A stretch of DNA of 64,000 bases from Multivorans sp965116445 (GCA_965116445.1 OZ220688.1:2914001-2978000); one strand, 5' to 3'. Shown: positions 17,792 to 26,898, numbered from the stretch's first letter. Program-made: numbers and translations. Notes: a model not told the origin generated them from the letters alone.

Positions 17792-19351
17792 TCACGGCCG
17801 GTAGGTGAATGCCTGGGGTCCGGTGGTCAGTGATCCGGCGGCCAGTCTGGCCCAGCGGCAGAGGATCGGCCGCGTGTCGCGCGGGTCGATGATCTCCTCG
17901 ATCTCGAAGTACTCGGCGGAGCGGAACGGCGAGCGGACCCGGTTCAGGCGCTCCTTGATCCTGGCGAGGTGTGCGTCGTAGTCGTCCGCTTCGGCGAGTT
18001 CCGCCTTGTAGGCGACCTCGATGCCGCCCTCGATCGGTAGCGAGCCCCAGTCGCCCGAGGGCCAGGCGTAGCGAAAGTGGTAGCTGCCGGGTTTGTGGTT
18101 CGCGCCGCCGGCGACGCCGAAGGCCTTGCGGATCACAACACAGCAGAACGGCGTGGGGCACTGCCCCAGCGCGGCCAGGACCTGGGAGCCGAAGCGGATC
18201 GTGGCGGTGTGCTCCGACTCGCGCCCGATCAGAAAGCCCGGGCAGTCCTCCAGGTGCAGCAGCGGCAGGTGGAAGGTGGCGGCCAGGTCGATCAACCGGG
18301 ACAGCTTGCGGCAGGAGTCGGCGTCCCAGCCGCCGCCGTAGACGTTCACGTCTTCGGCGAAGATCGCGATCGGCCAACCGTCCAGACGCGCGAGTCCCGT
18401 GATGATCGACTTCCCCCAGTCGCGGCCGATCTCGAAGAAGGAGTCGTGGTCGACGATTCGTCCCATCACCTCGCGCATCCTGTACGTCCGCTTCGGATCG
18501 CGGGGCACGATGTCGAGCAGCTCCGGGTCGCGTCGCTTCGGGTCGTCGGAGCGCTCTGATTCGGGAAGACGCGGCGGCAACTCGTCTACGTTCGTCGGCA
18601 GGTAGGAGAGGAAACGCCGGGCGCGCTCGAACGCCTCCTCCTCCGAGTCCACGGCATCGTCGATCGCCCCGTTCGAGGTGTGGATACGGGCGTGGCCCAG
18701 TTCCTCCTTCGGCACCACGCCGCCGCCGGCCCACTCGACCAGGGCCGGCCCGGCGATCATCATCTGGGCGGTGTCGCGGACGATGACGGAGTAGTGGGCG
18801 GTGCACACGCGGGCCGCTCCGATGCCGGCCACCGAGCCGAGCGCGAGAGAGACGGACGGGGCGACCGCGAGGTGCCGGACGACGACTTCCCAGCCGCGCA
18901 GTTGGGGGATGTAGGTGCGGCCCGCCATCTCGATCGTCTTGACCGAGCCGCCGCCGCCCATGCCGTCGACGAGGCGCACGTGGGGGAGCTTCATCTCGAG
19001 CGCCAGACCCTCGGCGTGGCTGCGCTTGGCCGGGATCGAGGCGTCGGCCGATCCGCCGCGCACGGTGAAGTCGTCGCCGGAGACGATCGCGGGACGGCCG
19101 TCGATCTCGCCCATCCCGAAGACGAAGTTCGAGGGACGGAAGGCCACGAGCTCACCGTCCTCGGTGTACTCGGAGCGCCCCGCGATTTCGCCCACTTCGT
19201 GGAAGCTGTCCGCATCGATCATCGCGTCGATCCGCTCGCGCACGGTCAGCTTGCCGAAATGGTGCTGGCGCTCGACCTTCTCCGGGCCGCCCATCTCCCG
19301 GGCGAGCGCCCGCCGGCGTTCGAGTTCCTCGATCTCGGGCTTCCAGTTCAT
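17792..19351 (-). CDS. Acyl-CoA carboxylase, carboxyltransferase (beta) subunit
   Basis: From the ATG at 19351 the protein is 519 residues and starts MNWKPEIEELERRRALA, with KLTVRERIDAMID, the crotonase-like core (RLVDGMGGGGSV) and C-terminal EEIIDPRDTRPIL. This is the carboxyltransferase of propionyl-, acetyl- or methylcrotonyl-CoA carboxylases, which transfers CO2 from biotin to an acyl-CoA. No biotin carboxylase or carrier gene is in the window, so the substrate is not settled. The open frame extends upstream into lpxD and that part is not real. It starts 10 bp after the lpxD stop, suggesting an operon. Confidence 0.88.
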   Translation of the reverse strand: MNWKPEIEELERRRALAREMGGPEKVERQHHFGKLTVRERIDAMIDADSFHEVGEIAGRSEYTEDGELVAFRPSNFVFGMGEIDGRPAIVSGDDFTVRGGSADASIPAKRSHAEGLALEMKLPHVRLVDGMGGGGSVKTIEMAGRTYIPQLRGWEVVVRHLAVAPSVSLALGSVAGIGAARVCTAHYSVIVRDTAQMMIAGPALVEWAGGGVVPKEELGHARIHTSNGAIDDAVDSEEEAFERARRFLSYLPTNVDELPPRLPESERSDDPKRRDPELLDIVPRDPKRTYRMREVMGRIVDHDSFFEIGRDWGKSIITGLARLDGWPIAIFAEDVNVYGGGWDADSCRKLSRLIDLAATFHLPLLHLEDCPGFLIGRESEHTATIRFGSQVLAALGQCPTPFCCVVIRKAFGVAGGANHKPGSYHFRYAWPSGDWGSLPIEGGIEVAYKAELAEADDYDAHLARIKERLNRVRSPFRSAEYFEIEEIIDPRDTRPILCRWARLAAGSLTTGPQAFTYRP

Positions 19352-19361
19352 CGTCCCGCGC

Positions 19362-20411
19362 TCAGTCTTCGTCGTCGCGGCTCGCCGCCCGGCGCAGCAG
19401 CTTGCGCAGGTCGCGCTCCATCCGGGGCAGGCGGTTGAGCACCGCCTGAATACGCAACTGCTGCGTCTTCGGCCGGGCCGGGTCGCCGAAGAGTACCGCG
19501 CCCGCCGGCACGTCGCGGTAGGCCACCGTCGTGCCGCCGAGTACCGCGCCGTCGCCGATTGCGATGCCGTCCGCGACGCCGGCGGCGCCGGCAAGCACGA
19601 CGCCGCTGCCGATTTTCGCTCGGCCGGCAATCCTCGCCGTGGGCACGACCAGGGTGTGCTCGCCGATCGTCACGTTGTGGGCGATGTGGACCAGGTCGCC
19701 GATCTTGCAGCCGCGGCCGATCACCGTCGCGTCGAGAGCGGCACGGTCGATCGTGACCTGGGAGCCGATCTCCACGTCATCTCCGATCTCGACCGTGCCG
19801 ACCTGGGGGATCTTCACGTGGCGGCCGCCACGCTGCAGATACCCGTAGCCGTCGCAGCCGATCACAGTGCCGCCGTGGACCGTAACGCGCGCACCGACGG
19901 TTACGTCCTCCATCAGGACGACACCGGGAAACAGGACGCAGTCGGGGCCGATCCGGCTGCGCCGGCCGACGCAGGAGTTCGGGTGGAGTACGGAGCGGTC
20001 GCCGATTACGGCCTTGTCGCGCACCGTGACGCCTGCACCGATGACAACGTCGGCGCCTATCGCGGCGCTCTTGGCGACAACGGCGGTCGGATGAACTCCC
20101 GCCGCTTCACGCCGCCGCTCGAGGTCGATGTGGCGAAGCACGACGACGAAGGCGGCGAACGGATCCTCGACGACGATCTGGTGAGCCGAAAGACTGCTTG
20201 TCGCCAGGGGTACGAACAGCGCGCCGGCCCGCGTCTCCGTGGCCCGCAGCGTCCGCTCATCCTTGGCGAAGGCCAACTGGTCGGGACCGGCCTGCTCCAG
20301 GGAGGCGACCGAGCAACACAGGAACCTGCCGTCTCCGTGGAGTTCGGATGTGACCCCGTCTTCCGCGAGCAGGTCGCGGACCTCGTCGAGTGTCTTCTCG
20401 AGTCGCGACAC
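19362..20411 (-). CDS. lpxD: UDP-3-O-acylglucosamine N-acyltransferase LpxD
   Basis: The 349-residue protein has the LpxD uridine-binding N-terminal domain (about 1-105) and a left-handed beta-helix of hexapeptide repeats (IGADVVIGAGVTV and onward). The active-site His lies in VHIAHNVTIGEHT, and GCDGYGY is family-typical. LpxD adds the second acyl chain in lipid A synthesis, which indicates an LPS outer membrane. It stands apart from the usual lpxA/fabZ/lpxB neighbours. It is preceded by an amidohydrolase gene and followed by the acyl-CoA carboxylase gene, all on minus. Confidence 0.93.
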   Translation of the reverse strand: MSRLEKTLDEVRDLLAEDGVTSELHGDGRFLCCSVASLEQAGPDQLAFAKDERTLRATETRAGALFVPLATSSLSAHQIVVEDPFAAFVVVLRHIDLERRREAAGVHPTAVVAKSAAIGADVVIGAGVTVRDKAVIGDRSVLHPNSCVGRRSRIGPDCVLFPGVVLMEDVTVGARVTVHGGTVIGCDGYGYLQRGGRHVKIPQVGTVEIGDDVEIGSQVTIDRAALDATVIGRGCKIGDLVHIAHNVTIGEHTLVVPTARIAGRAKIGSGVVLAGAAGVADGIAIGDGAVLGGTTVAYRDVPAGAVLFGDPARPKTQQLRIQAVLNRLPRMERDLRKLLRRAASRDDED

Positions 20412-20434
20412 GCGGGAATAGCCGAACGCGGGGC

Positions 20435-21448
20435 TCAGTCTCCCAGCCGGTAGACGCGACGAGCCGTGTCGCGGAAGAGCGCCGTCTTTTCGTCCTCGGA
20501 GAAGTCCGCAACGATGCGCTGGAAGGAGTTCCAGAGCAGGGTGTACGAGCCGCCCGCCCGATCGACCGGGAAGTTCGACTCGAACATGCAGCGGTCAACG
20601 CCGAAGCGGTCGATGCAGTGAAGGTAGTACGGGCGGTGGGCCTCGGCGGTCTCGGCCGAGGAGGGCGGCTCGTCCCGCTTGTGCCAGCCGAAGCCGCAGA
20701 TCTTCATCGGCAACCCGCCGAGCTTGACGACCACGTTGTCGCACCGGGCGAGTCCGTCGATCGACTTGCGCCAGTCCGCCTCGACCTCGCGCCGGTGGCC
20801 TCTGTAGGGCCCGATACCGAGTGGACCGCCGACGTGATCGAGGATGATCCGGGTGTCCGGGAAGGCGTGCGCCAGATCGGTCAGTTCGTCGATCTGGGGA
20901 TGGTAGAGCCAGGCGTCGAAGCTCAGGTCGAGCGGGCCGAGACAAGCGAACCCGCGGCGGAAGTCCGAGCGCAGCAGCATGCTCGGCGGCGGCTTCGAGT
21001 GGGAGACCCGGATATCGGGACTGGGGTCGTAGGCGGCGGAGTGGCGGATGCCGCGGAAGCGGCCGCCGCCCGCCTCGATGTGCGCTTCGAGCACCGCCTT
21101 GGCGCGGTCGCCCAGCAGCATGTCCGCGTGGCTGACGATGCCGGCGATTTGGGCGCCGGCGGCGTCACTTCCCGTGTCCCTGTTTCCTTGGGCAACCTCG
21201 AGGACGAACTCCGTCTCGCCGACGACCCGCATCTCCTCTGGACCGTCCTCCCGGTAGCCGGACCCACACTCGACGAACACGGTCGAGGTCACGTTGTGGC
21301 CGGCACCCGTGTCGCCGTGGAGCTCCTCCAGCATGTACCGGGACTCGCGGTAGTCCCAGAGGTGGTGGTGCGGGTCGCAGATCTCCCGGTCCGGGTCGAT
21401 CGGCTCTTCGTGCGTTCGGGCCAGCCAGGCCGCTTCCTGTTCGTTCAT
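20435..21448 (-). CDS. Amidohydrolase (COG3618-type metal-dependent TIM-barrel hydrolase)
   Basis: The start is taken at the ATG at 21448, which gives 337 residues beginning MNEQEAAWLARTHEEPID. Metal-binding and family motifs are CDPHHHLWD near the N-terminus, FVECGSGY, LDHVGGP and FESNFPVD near the C-terminus. Relatives hydrolyse lactones or decarboxylate aromatic and sugar-derived acids, and the substrate here is unknown. It lies 24 bp upstream of lpxD on the same strand, without an obvious functional link. Sequence upstream of 21448 in the same frame is Arg/Pro-rich and not likely coding. Confidence 0.85.
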   Translation of the reverse strand: MNEQEAAWLARTHEEPIDPDREICDPHHHLWDYRESRYMLEELHGDTGAGHNVTSTVFVECGSGYREDGPEEMRVVGETEFVLEVAQGNRDTGSDAAGAQIAGIVSHADMLLGDRAKAVLEAHIEAGGGRFRGIRHSAAYDPSPDIRVSHSKPPPSMLLRSDFRRGFACLGPLDLSFDAWLYHPQIDELTDLAHAFPDTRIILDHVGGPLGIGPYRGHRREVEADWRKSIDGLARCDNVVVKLGGLPMKICGFGWHKRDEPPSSAETAEAHRPYYLHCIDRFGVDRCMFESNFPVDRAGGSYTLLWNSFQRIVADFSEDEKTALFRDTARRVYRLGD

Positions 21449-21512
21449 GCGCGTGATTCCTGTCTTGACGAAGACGGGTCGTGTTCGTTGGCCCATACGA
21501 CGCGCGGCGGCG

Positions 21513-22277
21513 TCAGGAGTTGTCCTTGCGGGTTCGGATCTCGCCGAAGACCTCGGCGTCGGAGGCGCCGGCCATCCCCAGCAGAGCACGGATGCCGGGA
21601 TCGTCGGGGCGCAGGAACGGGTTGGTCCGCTTCTCGACCCCCAGGTTCGAGGGCACCGTCGGCTTGCCGTCCCGCCGCAGTTCCTCGATTCCCGCGACCC
21701 GCTCCATCAGTTCCTCGTTGTCGGGGTCGACCGTGACGGCGAAGTGGGCGTTCGAGAGCGTGTACTCGTGGCCGCAGTGGACGATCGCGTCATCGGGCAG
21801 GGCGCGCAGCTTGGCCAGCGATTCCCACATCTGGGCCATCGTGCCCTCGAACACCCGGCCGCAGCCCAGGGCGAAGAGGGTGTCGGCGCAGAAGAGGGCG
21901 CGGTCCTTCTCGAACCAGTAGGTGATGTGCCCCGTGGTGTGCCCGGGCGTGTCGAACACCTCCGCTTCGGCCTCGCCGAGCTCGAAGCGGTCGCCTTCCG
22001 CGACGGTCAGATCGAGCCCCGGAATCCGGTGTTCGTCCGCGGCGGGCCCCACGACCTGGCAGCCGTACTTCGCCTTGAGGTCCGGCACGGCCGCGATGTG
22101 GTCCATGTGGTGGTGGGTGATCACGATCCAGTCGATCCCGAAGCCGCGCGCCGCGAGCGCCGCCTCGATCGGCCCCGTCTCCGGCGGATCGACGACCGCC
22201 GTCTTGCCGCTCCCGGTCTCGTGGAGCAGATAGGAGTAGTTGTCGCTCAGGACAGGGATCGTTTGGATCTCGAGCAC
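21513..22277 (-). CDS. gloB: Hydroxyacylglutathione hydrolase (glyoxalase II)
   Basis: The 254-residue metallo-beta-lactamase-fold protein has the GloB start (IQTIPVLSDNYSYLL), the metal motif THHHMDH, DTPGHTTGHITYW, FCADTLFALGCGR and HCGHEYT. It has the C-terminal substrate-binding helix region (NPFLRPDDP). GloB hydrolyses S-lactoylglutathione in methylglyoxal detoxification. Length fits the family. The gene is on its own, with no gloA in the window. Confidence 0.92.
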   Translation of the reverse strand: MLEIQTIPVLSDNYSYLLHETGSGKTAVVDPPETGPIEAALAARGFGIDWIVITHHHMDHIAAVPDLKAKYGCQVVGPAADEHRIPGLDLTVAEGDRFELGEAEAEVFDTPGHTTGHITYWFEKDRALFCADTLFALGCGRVFEGTMAQMWESLAKLRALPDDAIVHCGHEYTLSNAHFAVTVDPDNEELMERVAGIEELRRDGKPTVPSNLGVEKRTNPFLRPDDPGIRALLGMAGASDAEVFGEIRTRKDNS

Positions 22278-22456
22278 GGGGTTCTCCGGGGGGGTGCGCT
22301 TGGCGGTGCGTCGGAGGACTGCGGCAAGGCGGACGGGACTATATCCGCCGCTCGAAGTGCAATGGCCAGCTTCGAAGCCGGTCTAAAGTGTACGGTTCAT
22401 TTCGGTTCGCCTGTAGCGAACAACTTCCGGCGGGCTGGAACCGCCGGTGTCTCGGT

Positions 22457-23668
22457 TCAGGCGTGCTCGCGCGCGACGGCGTCGTTCAGTTCGACTCCGA
22501 GGCCGGGGCCTTCCGGTACTGCGATCGAACCGTCCTCGAAGCGTTCCGGCGGCTCGACGAGATCGCCGCGCCAGGCGGCTTCGCCCCACTGCATCTCGAG
22601 GATCTCGAAGTTGGCTAAGCACGCGCAGAGTTGGGCGGAGGCCGCCGTGGCGACCGGGCCGCTCGGGTTGTGGGGAGACACGGCGACGCCGTCGAGTTCG
22701 GCGACTGCTGCGATCTTGCGCGCTTCGTGGAGCCCGCCGCAGTGCTTCACGTCGGGCATGATCACGTCGACCGCCTGCTCCCGGCACAGCGGGCCGAAGC
22801 CCTCGATCCCGAACAGGAACTCGCCGCCGGCCATCCGCTGTTCGATGCCGCGGTCGATTGCCTTCGTCGCGGCGACATCGGTGGGGGCGACCGGCTCCTC
22901 GTACCAGGCGAGGCCCTGGGGCTCGAGTCGACCGGCAATCTCGATCGCGAGATCGACGTCGAAGAAGCTGTGGCAGTCGATCAGGATGTCGACGTCAGGC
23001 CCCACGGCGCCTCGGATCGCCTCGACGCAGGCGACGCCGAGGTCGGCGGCCGCGGCGACTTCGGACCCGGGAGCGTCGAGCGCGGGGAAGCCGTCGAACG
23101 GAGCGGCCTTGATCGCCGTGAAGGCCTCCGCGACCGCGGCGCGGGCATTGGCCGCGAAGGCGGCGGGAGTGCGTTCCCGGGTGACCCGGTTGATGTTCGC
23201 GTAGGCCGGGAGGTTCTCGCGCAGCCGACCGCCGGCCAACTGGTGGACGGGTGCGTCCACGGCCTTCCCGACCAGGTCCCAGAGCGCCTGTTCGATGGCG
23301 GAGAAAGCGGTCGTCTCGAAGATGCTGCCGGCCGCCGCCCACGCGCGCCCGGCGGCCCGGTAGGCCTCGATGTCGAAGGGCGAGCGGCCGCGGGCGACCT
23401 CGAAGGCCTCATTCAGGGCCGGTAGCTCGCGACGGTTGCCGAGCGAGCACTCGCCGAGACCGGAGAGGCCGAGGTTCGTGTGCAGGTGGACGAACATCCA
23501 GGCCGTCCGTTCGCTCACCCGCACGGAGGTGAGCGCTAACTCCTCGACGCGGAGCCTGCGTTCTACGGTGCCGGCGGGCTGGATCGCGAGGCTGGGGCGT
23601 GCGGCTAAAGGCAGTGCCGCCGCGGCAGCGGCGGCCGCCATTGCCTGCCGGCGCGTGACCGGTTCCAT
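22457..23668 (-). CDS. Enolase-superfamily enzyme (mandelate racemase/muconate lactonizing type), exported
   Basis: From the ATG at 23668 the protein is 403 residues. A twin-arginine-like N-terminus (TRRQAMAAAAAAAALPLAA) precedes the superfamily N-terminal domain and a TIM barrel. Visible features are the Lys-containing FTAIKAAPFDG, metal ligands in ILIDCHSFF and WYEEPVAP, and IMPDVKHCGG. Sugar-acid dehydratases and racemases of this group are the closest functional guess. Export of such an enzyme is unusual but common in some Acidobacteriota-like lineages. The open frame upstream of 23668 translates the REP-like palindrome and is not part of the gene. Confidence 0.8.
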   Translation of the reverse strand: MEPVTRRQAMAAAAAAAALPLAARPSLAIQPAGTVERRLRVEELALTSVRVSERTAWMFVHLHTNLGLSGLGECSLGNRRELPALNEAFEVARGRSPFDIEAYRAAGRAWAAAGSIFETTAFSAIEQALWDLVGKAVDAPVHQLAGGRLRENLPAYANINRVTRERTPAAFAANARAAVAEAFTAIKAAPFDGFPALDAPGSEVAAAADLGVACVEAIRGAVGPDVDILIDCHSFFDVDLAIEIAGRLEPQGLAWYEEPVAPTDVAATKAIDRGIEQRMAGGEFLFGIEGFGPLCREQAVDVIMPDVKHCGGLHEARKIAAVAELDGVAVSPHNPSGPVATAASAQLCACLANFEILEMQWGEAAWRGDLVEPPERFEDGSIAVPEGPGLGVELNDAVAREHA

Positions 23669-23704
23669 GGCTGGGCCTGAGGACGCACGCCCGGCGTGGT
23701 TCGT

Positions 23705-23728
23705 GGGTGGCGCGGGTTCGCGCCACCC
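23705..23728. repeat. Dispersed REP-like palindrome, copy 2
   Basis: A perfect 10-bp stem (GGGTGGCGCG / CGCGCCACCC) with a GGTT loop, followed by GGGTT. It lies between the enolase-superfamily gene and the cytochrome gene. Copy 1 is at 13467-13490. Confidence 0.7.
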
Positions 23729-23752
23729 GGGTTCACCGCGCCGGCCTGGCAC

Positions 23753-24250
23753 TCACCCGCAGTCCATGCTGTTTGACCGCACGTACGCGATCACCTGCCA
23801 GATCGTGTCTTCGGGGATCTTGCCGTCGAACGGCAGCATCTCCGTGTCGGGCACGCCGTCCGTGATCACGCGGTAGAGGTCGGCGTCCGTGTTGCCGTGG
23901 TCCCAGTTGCAGTCGAAGAGATTCGGTGCGTCCTTCGTGACGCCCGGCGTGGTCGAGTGGCAGTAGCCGGTGCAGACGGCGCGGAACATGCGCCGACCGG
24001 CGGTGATCGCCGCGGGATCGTCGAGATAGGCGGCGACGGGAGAAGGACTCGCGGCCGGTTCGGCGGGCGACGCCTCGTCGAGGGTTGCCGGCTGTACCGC
24101 GGCTGGGGCCTGTGCCTCCGACGCGGCCGGAGTTTCTGGCAGCTCGGGCGCCGATCCGCCGCCGGTGGCGCAGGCGGCCAGCAGAAGGGGCAGCGCGATC
24201 GTCGCGTGCCTGGCGAAGCGGGTCGACTCAAGGCGTCTTCGGGTGGTCAT
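23753..24250 (-). CDS. c-type cytochrome lipoprotein (XoxG-like) with a CxxxCH heme motif
   Basis: The 165-residue protein has a lipobox (LPLLLAACATGG), a low-complexity Ala/Pro/Glu linker, then a small cytochrome c domain with heme motif VCTGYCHS. That is C-x3-C-H and not the usual C-x2-C-H. The later MLPFDGKIPEDTIWQVIAYVRS supplies the likely axial Met and the last helix. It is the third gene of a set with a PQQ dehydrogenase and a XoxJ-like protein, so it is the likely electron acceptor. The frame is open two codons upstream with TTG, but the ATG at 24250 is preferred. Confidence 0.8.
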   Translation of the reverse strand: MTTRRRLESTRFARHATIALPLLLAACATGGGSAPELPETPAASEAQAPAAVQPATLDEASPAEPAASPSPVAAYLDDPAAITAGRRMFRAVCTGYCHSTTPGVTKDAPNLFDCNWDHGNTDADLYRVITDGVPDTEMLPFDGKIPEDTIWQVIAYVRSNSMDCG

Positions 24251-24286
24251 GGACAAGGTGTCGGCTCCCTCGGATCTGCTGGGGCG

Positions 24287-25105
24287 CTACCGGGCGCCCA
24301 CGCCGAGCGCGCGGATCGCGGCCGGCGAGGACACGGTGGGGAAGGGTTCGGTTCGGAAGATGCCGTAGCGGTCGGCCAGACGTTGCAACGTGCCGTCGCC
24401 ACGCAGCTCCTCGAGCATCCGCTCGATCTCGGGAGCCAAGCTGTCGCCGGAGCGCATCGCGGTGTGCTCGTTGAAGCGGAGGCCGGGAGGCGGCTCGAAG
24501 ACGCGCACGGGCTCTTTCTGCAGTCGCCCCAGCGCTGGTCCCCAGATGAGTGCGGCGGTTGCCCGGCCGTCATCCACGGCCGCGGCCACATCCGCTGCGG
24601 TGGGTAACGAGGTCCAGTCGAGCCCGGCCCATTCGGCCGCGAAATGCCCGAGCGACTGCAGGCGAACCGCTACCCGGTGGCCGGCTGCGACCTCCGGCAG
24701 GGCGGTCCATTCGAGACGGTCGGCCGGCGGCATGTAGATCTCGAAAGCGGCCGCGTAGTACGGCGGGCTGAGGTCGATTGCCGCGGCCAGCCGCCCCAGC
24801 GCGAGCTCTCCGGGCACGGAGGGCACGAGGTCGCAAGTACCGTCCAGGAGTTCCTCGAACGGCAGGTCCGTGTCGTCGATCTCGGAGTAGGGCGGTGCGT
24901 TCGGACGCCATACCGGCACGAAGTTGCGCCCAAGGCGGTTTGCCGCCTCACGGAAGATGTCGTGGTCGAAGCCGGAGGCGTCTGCGCGGTGAGCCCGCGG
25001 CAGATCGTCCTCGAGCAGGCACACGCGGAGGTCCTCCGCCTGGACGGGGGCGGCTGCCCAGAGGAGGATCGAGAGTACGCCGGCCGGCGGCGCCACTCGT
25101 GTCAC
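24287..25105 (-). CDS. XoxJ-like periplasmic binding protein associated with quinoprotein dehydrogenase
   Basis: The start is the GTG at 25105, which overlaps the TGA of the PQQ dehydrogenase (GTGA). The 272-residue product has a signal peptide (VLSILLWAAAPVQA) and a substrate-binding-protein-3-like fold: LRVCLLEDDLPRAH, GFDHDIFREAANRLG, FEELLDGTCDLVPSVPG and PPYYAAAFEIY. Proteins of this kind (XoxJ/MxaJ) are encoded with methanol-type dehydrogenases and are thought to help their maturation. It lies between the dehydrogenase and the cytochrome genes, as in xoxFJG-type clusters. Confidence 0.82.
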   Translation of the reverse strand: MTRVAPPAGVLSILLWAAAPVQAEDLRVCLLEDDLPRAHRADASGFDHDIFREAANRLGRNFVPVWRPNAPPYSEIDDTDLPFEELLDGTCDLVPSVPGELALGRLAAAIDLSPPYYAAAFEIYMPPADRLEWTALPEVAAGHRVAVRLQSLGHFAAEWAGLDWTSLPTAADVAAAVDDGRATAALIWGPALGRLQKEPVRVFEPPPGLRFNEHTAMRSGDSLAPEIERMLEELRGDGTLQRLADRYGIFRTEPFPTVSSPAAIRALGVGAR

Positions 25106-26898
25106 TGCGCGAGTTCGAAGACCAGCAGGACGCTGCCTTCCGGCAGGGACGGGGCCGTGCCGACCGTGGTCTGGACGATGCCGCCGCCGCCGGAGCCCAC
25201 GGCGAGGTAGGTCCGGCCTTCGTACTCGTAGGCGATCGGATGGCTCCGGATGCCCGAGCCGGTCTGGTAGCGCCACACCTCCTCGCCGTTCTCGGCGTCG
25301 AAGCCGAGCAGATGTCCGCTGGCGTTGCCCGTGACGACCAGGCCGCCGGCGGTGCTCAGCACACCGGCGAGCATCGGCACCGGATCCCGGTACGTCCACC
25401 TTGTCTCGCCGGTGCTCACGTCGATGGCCGCCAGATGGCCGTAGGACTTGCCCTCGGCGGTGTCAGTCGGAATCGGCTCGCCGCCGAAGAACGGAATCCC
25501 CTCGACGAAGACGACGACGCCCTTGCGGAACATCATGCAACTCTCGATCGTCGGCACGTAGGCGAGACCCGTGTCCGGGCTGTAGGCGCCGGCGTAGGCG
25601 GCGTTGTTGCCGCCGGCGAGGCCGGGGCAGACGCGCTGGGTCGGCTCCTCGGTCGGCTTCATCGCGGGGTTGACGACCGGGCGGCCGTTCTCGTCCAGCG
25701 TCGCCCAGTTCAACTGGTGCACGTACTGGCTGGCGTGAAGGAAGCTCCCGTCGCGGCGGTCCAGAACGTAGAAGTAGCCGTTGCGATTCGCCTGGACGAG
25801 GGCGGGGATGGACTGTTCGTTGACCTGAACATCGACCAGCCAGACCTCGGAGTTGCCGTCGTAGTCCCAGACGTCGTGAGGCGTGAACTGGAAGTACCAC
25901 TTGCGCTCCCCGGTCTCGATGTCGACCGCCAGCACGCTGTCGCTGTAGAGGTTGTCGCCGGCCCGTGTGTCGCCGCTCCAGTCGGGAGACGGGTTGCCGG
26001 TGGTCCAGAACAGGGTCTTCGTCGCCGGGTCGTAGCTGCCGGTCGCCCAGGTGGCGGCGCCGCCCGTCTTGTACGACTCGCCGGTCCAGGTCTCGACTCC
26101 GGCCTCGCCCGTGTCCGGCACCGTGTAGTGGCGCCAGAGGAGTTCGCCGGTTTCAAGGTCGTAGCCGTCGAAGAAGCCTCGGACGCCGTACTCGCCGCCG
26201 CCGATGCCGATGACCACGACGCCCTCCGCGATGAGCGGGGCCGACGTGATCGAGAAGCCCTTCGCGTATGGAATGACCTCGATGTTCCAGGCCAGTTCGC
26301 CCGTCTTGCGGTTGAAGGCCAGCAGTCGGGCGTCCAGGGTGCCCATCACGACGAGGTCGCCGGAGATGCCGACGCCGCGGTTCACCGGCCCGCAGCAGAT
26401 CCGCAGGTCGGAGGGGTTCTCGTGGTCGTAGCGCCAGAGCAGGCTCCCGTCTCCCGCGTCGTAGGCGAGCAGGCGGTTCATCGATGAGGTCAGGTAGAGG
26501 ACCCCGTCGTAGACCACGGGGGAGGATTCGAGCTGGCCCGCGACGCCGGTCTGGGCGATCCAGGCAAGACGGAGGTTGGAGACGCTCTCCGGCGTCAGCT
26601 CGGTGATCGGAGAGTGGCGCCAGCTTGCGTAGTTGCCGCCGTAGTGGAGCCAGGACTCGCGGGTTGGCGCCTCTTCGAGAAGTGCCTGCTCGACGGGTCC
26701 CGCACCGTCGCCCACCTCGGTCGCCGCCGGCCAGTGGTTCCGGGGTGGCGCGGCCACGCCTTCCTCCTGGGCAGCGAGCGGGATCGCCACGGCTGCGAGG
26801 ATGGCCATCGCGCAGGTCGCGGCGCGCCATCGCCGAGTTCCCGTCCGAACCTTCGAGGTTCCGGCATGCGCTGTTCCTTGAAGCGGCGTGGCTCGCAT
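25102..26898 (-). CDS. PQQ-dependent alcohol dehydrogenase (XoxF/ExaF-like quinoprotein)
   Basis: The start is set at the ATG at 26898, though a TTG at 26904 is also possible. The 598-residue protein has a signal peptide (MAILAAVAIPLAAQ) and an eight-bladed quinoprotein propeller with repeated W-docking motifs. The vicinal disulfide pair lies in ICCGPVNRG (C168-C169), and RAGDNLYSDSVLAVD matches the cofactor/metal region. No C-terminal heme domain is present, so electrons should pass to the separate cytochrome two genes downstream. Alcohols are the likely substrates. Calcium versus lanthanide dependence was not decided from the residues seen. Confidence 0.88.
   Translation of the reverse strand: MRATPLQGTAHAGTSKVRTGTRRWRAATCAMAILAAVAIPLAAQEEGVAAPPRNHWPAATEVGDGAGPVEQALLEEAPTRESWLHYGGNYASWRHSPITELTPESVSNLRLAWIAQTGVAGQLESSPVVYDGVLYLTSSMNRLLAYDAGDGSLLWRYDHENPSDLRICCGPVNRGVGISGDLVVMGTLDARLLAFNRKTGELAWNIEVIPYAKGFSITSAPLIAEGVVVIGIGGGEYGVRGFFDGYDLETGELLWRHYTVPDTGEAGVETWTGESYKTGGAATWATGSYDPATKTLFWTTGNPSPDWSGDTRAGDNLYSDSVLAVDIETGERKWYFQFTPHDVWDYDGNSEVWLVDVQVNEQSIPALVQANRNGYFYVLDRRDGSFLHASQYVHQLNWATLDENGRPVVNPAMKPTEEPTQRVCPGLAGGNNAAYAGAYSPDTGLAYVPTIESCMMFRKGVVVFVEGIPFFGGEPIPTDTAEGKSYGHLAAIDVSTGETRWTYRDPVPMLAGVLSTAGGLVVTGNASGHLLGFDAENGEEVWRYQTGSGIRSHPIAYEYEGRTYLAVGSGGGGIVQTTVGTAPSLPEGSVLLVFELAQ

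Noticed and set aside
18915..20453. Plus-strand frame across lpxD and the acyl-CoA carboxylase gene
   Set aside because: Antisense to two well-identified genes and has no motifs of its own.
25102..26898. Assigning lanthanide dependence to the PQQ dehydrogenase
   Set aside because: The residue two positions after the catalytic Asp could not be placed with certainty by eye, so the metal was left open.
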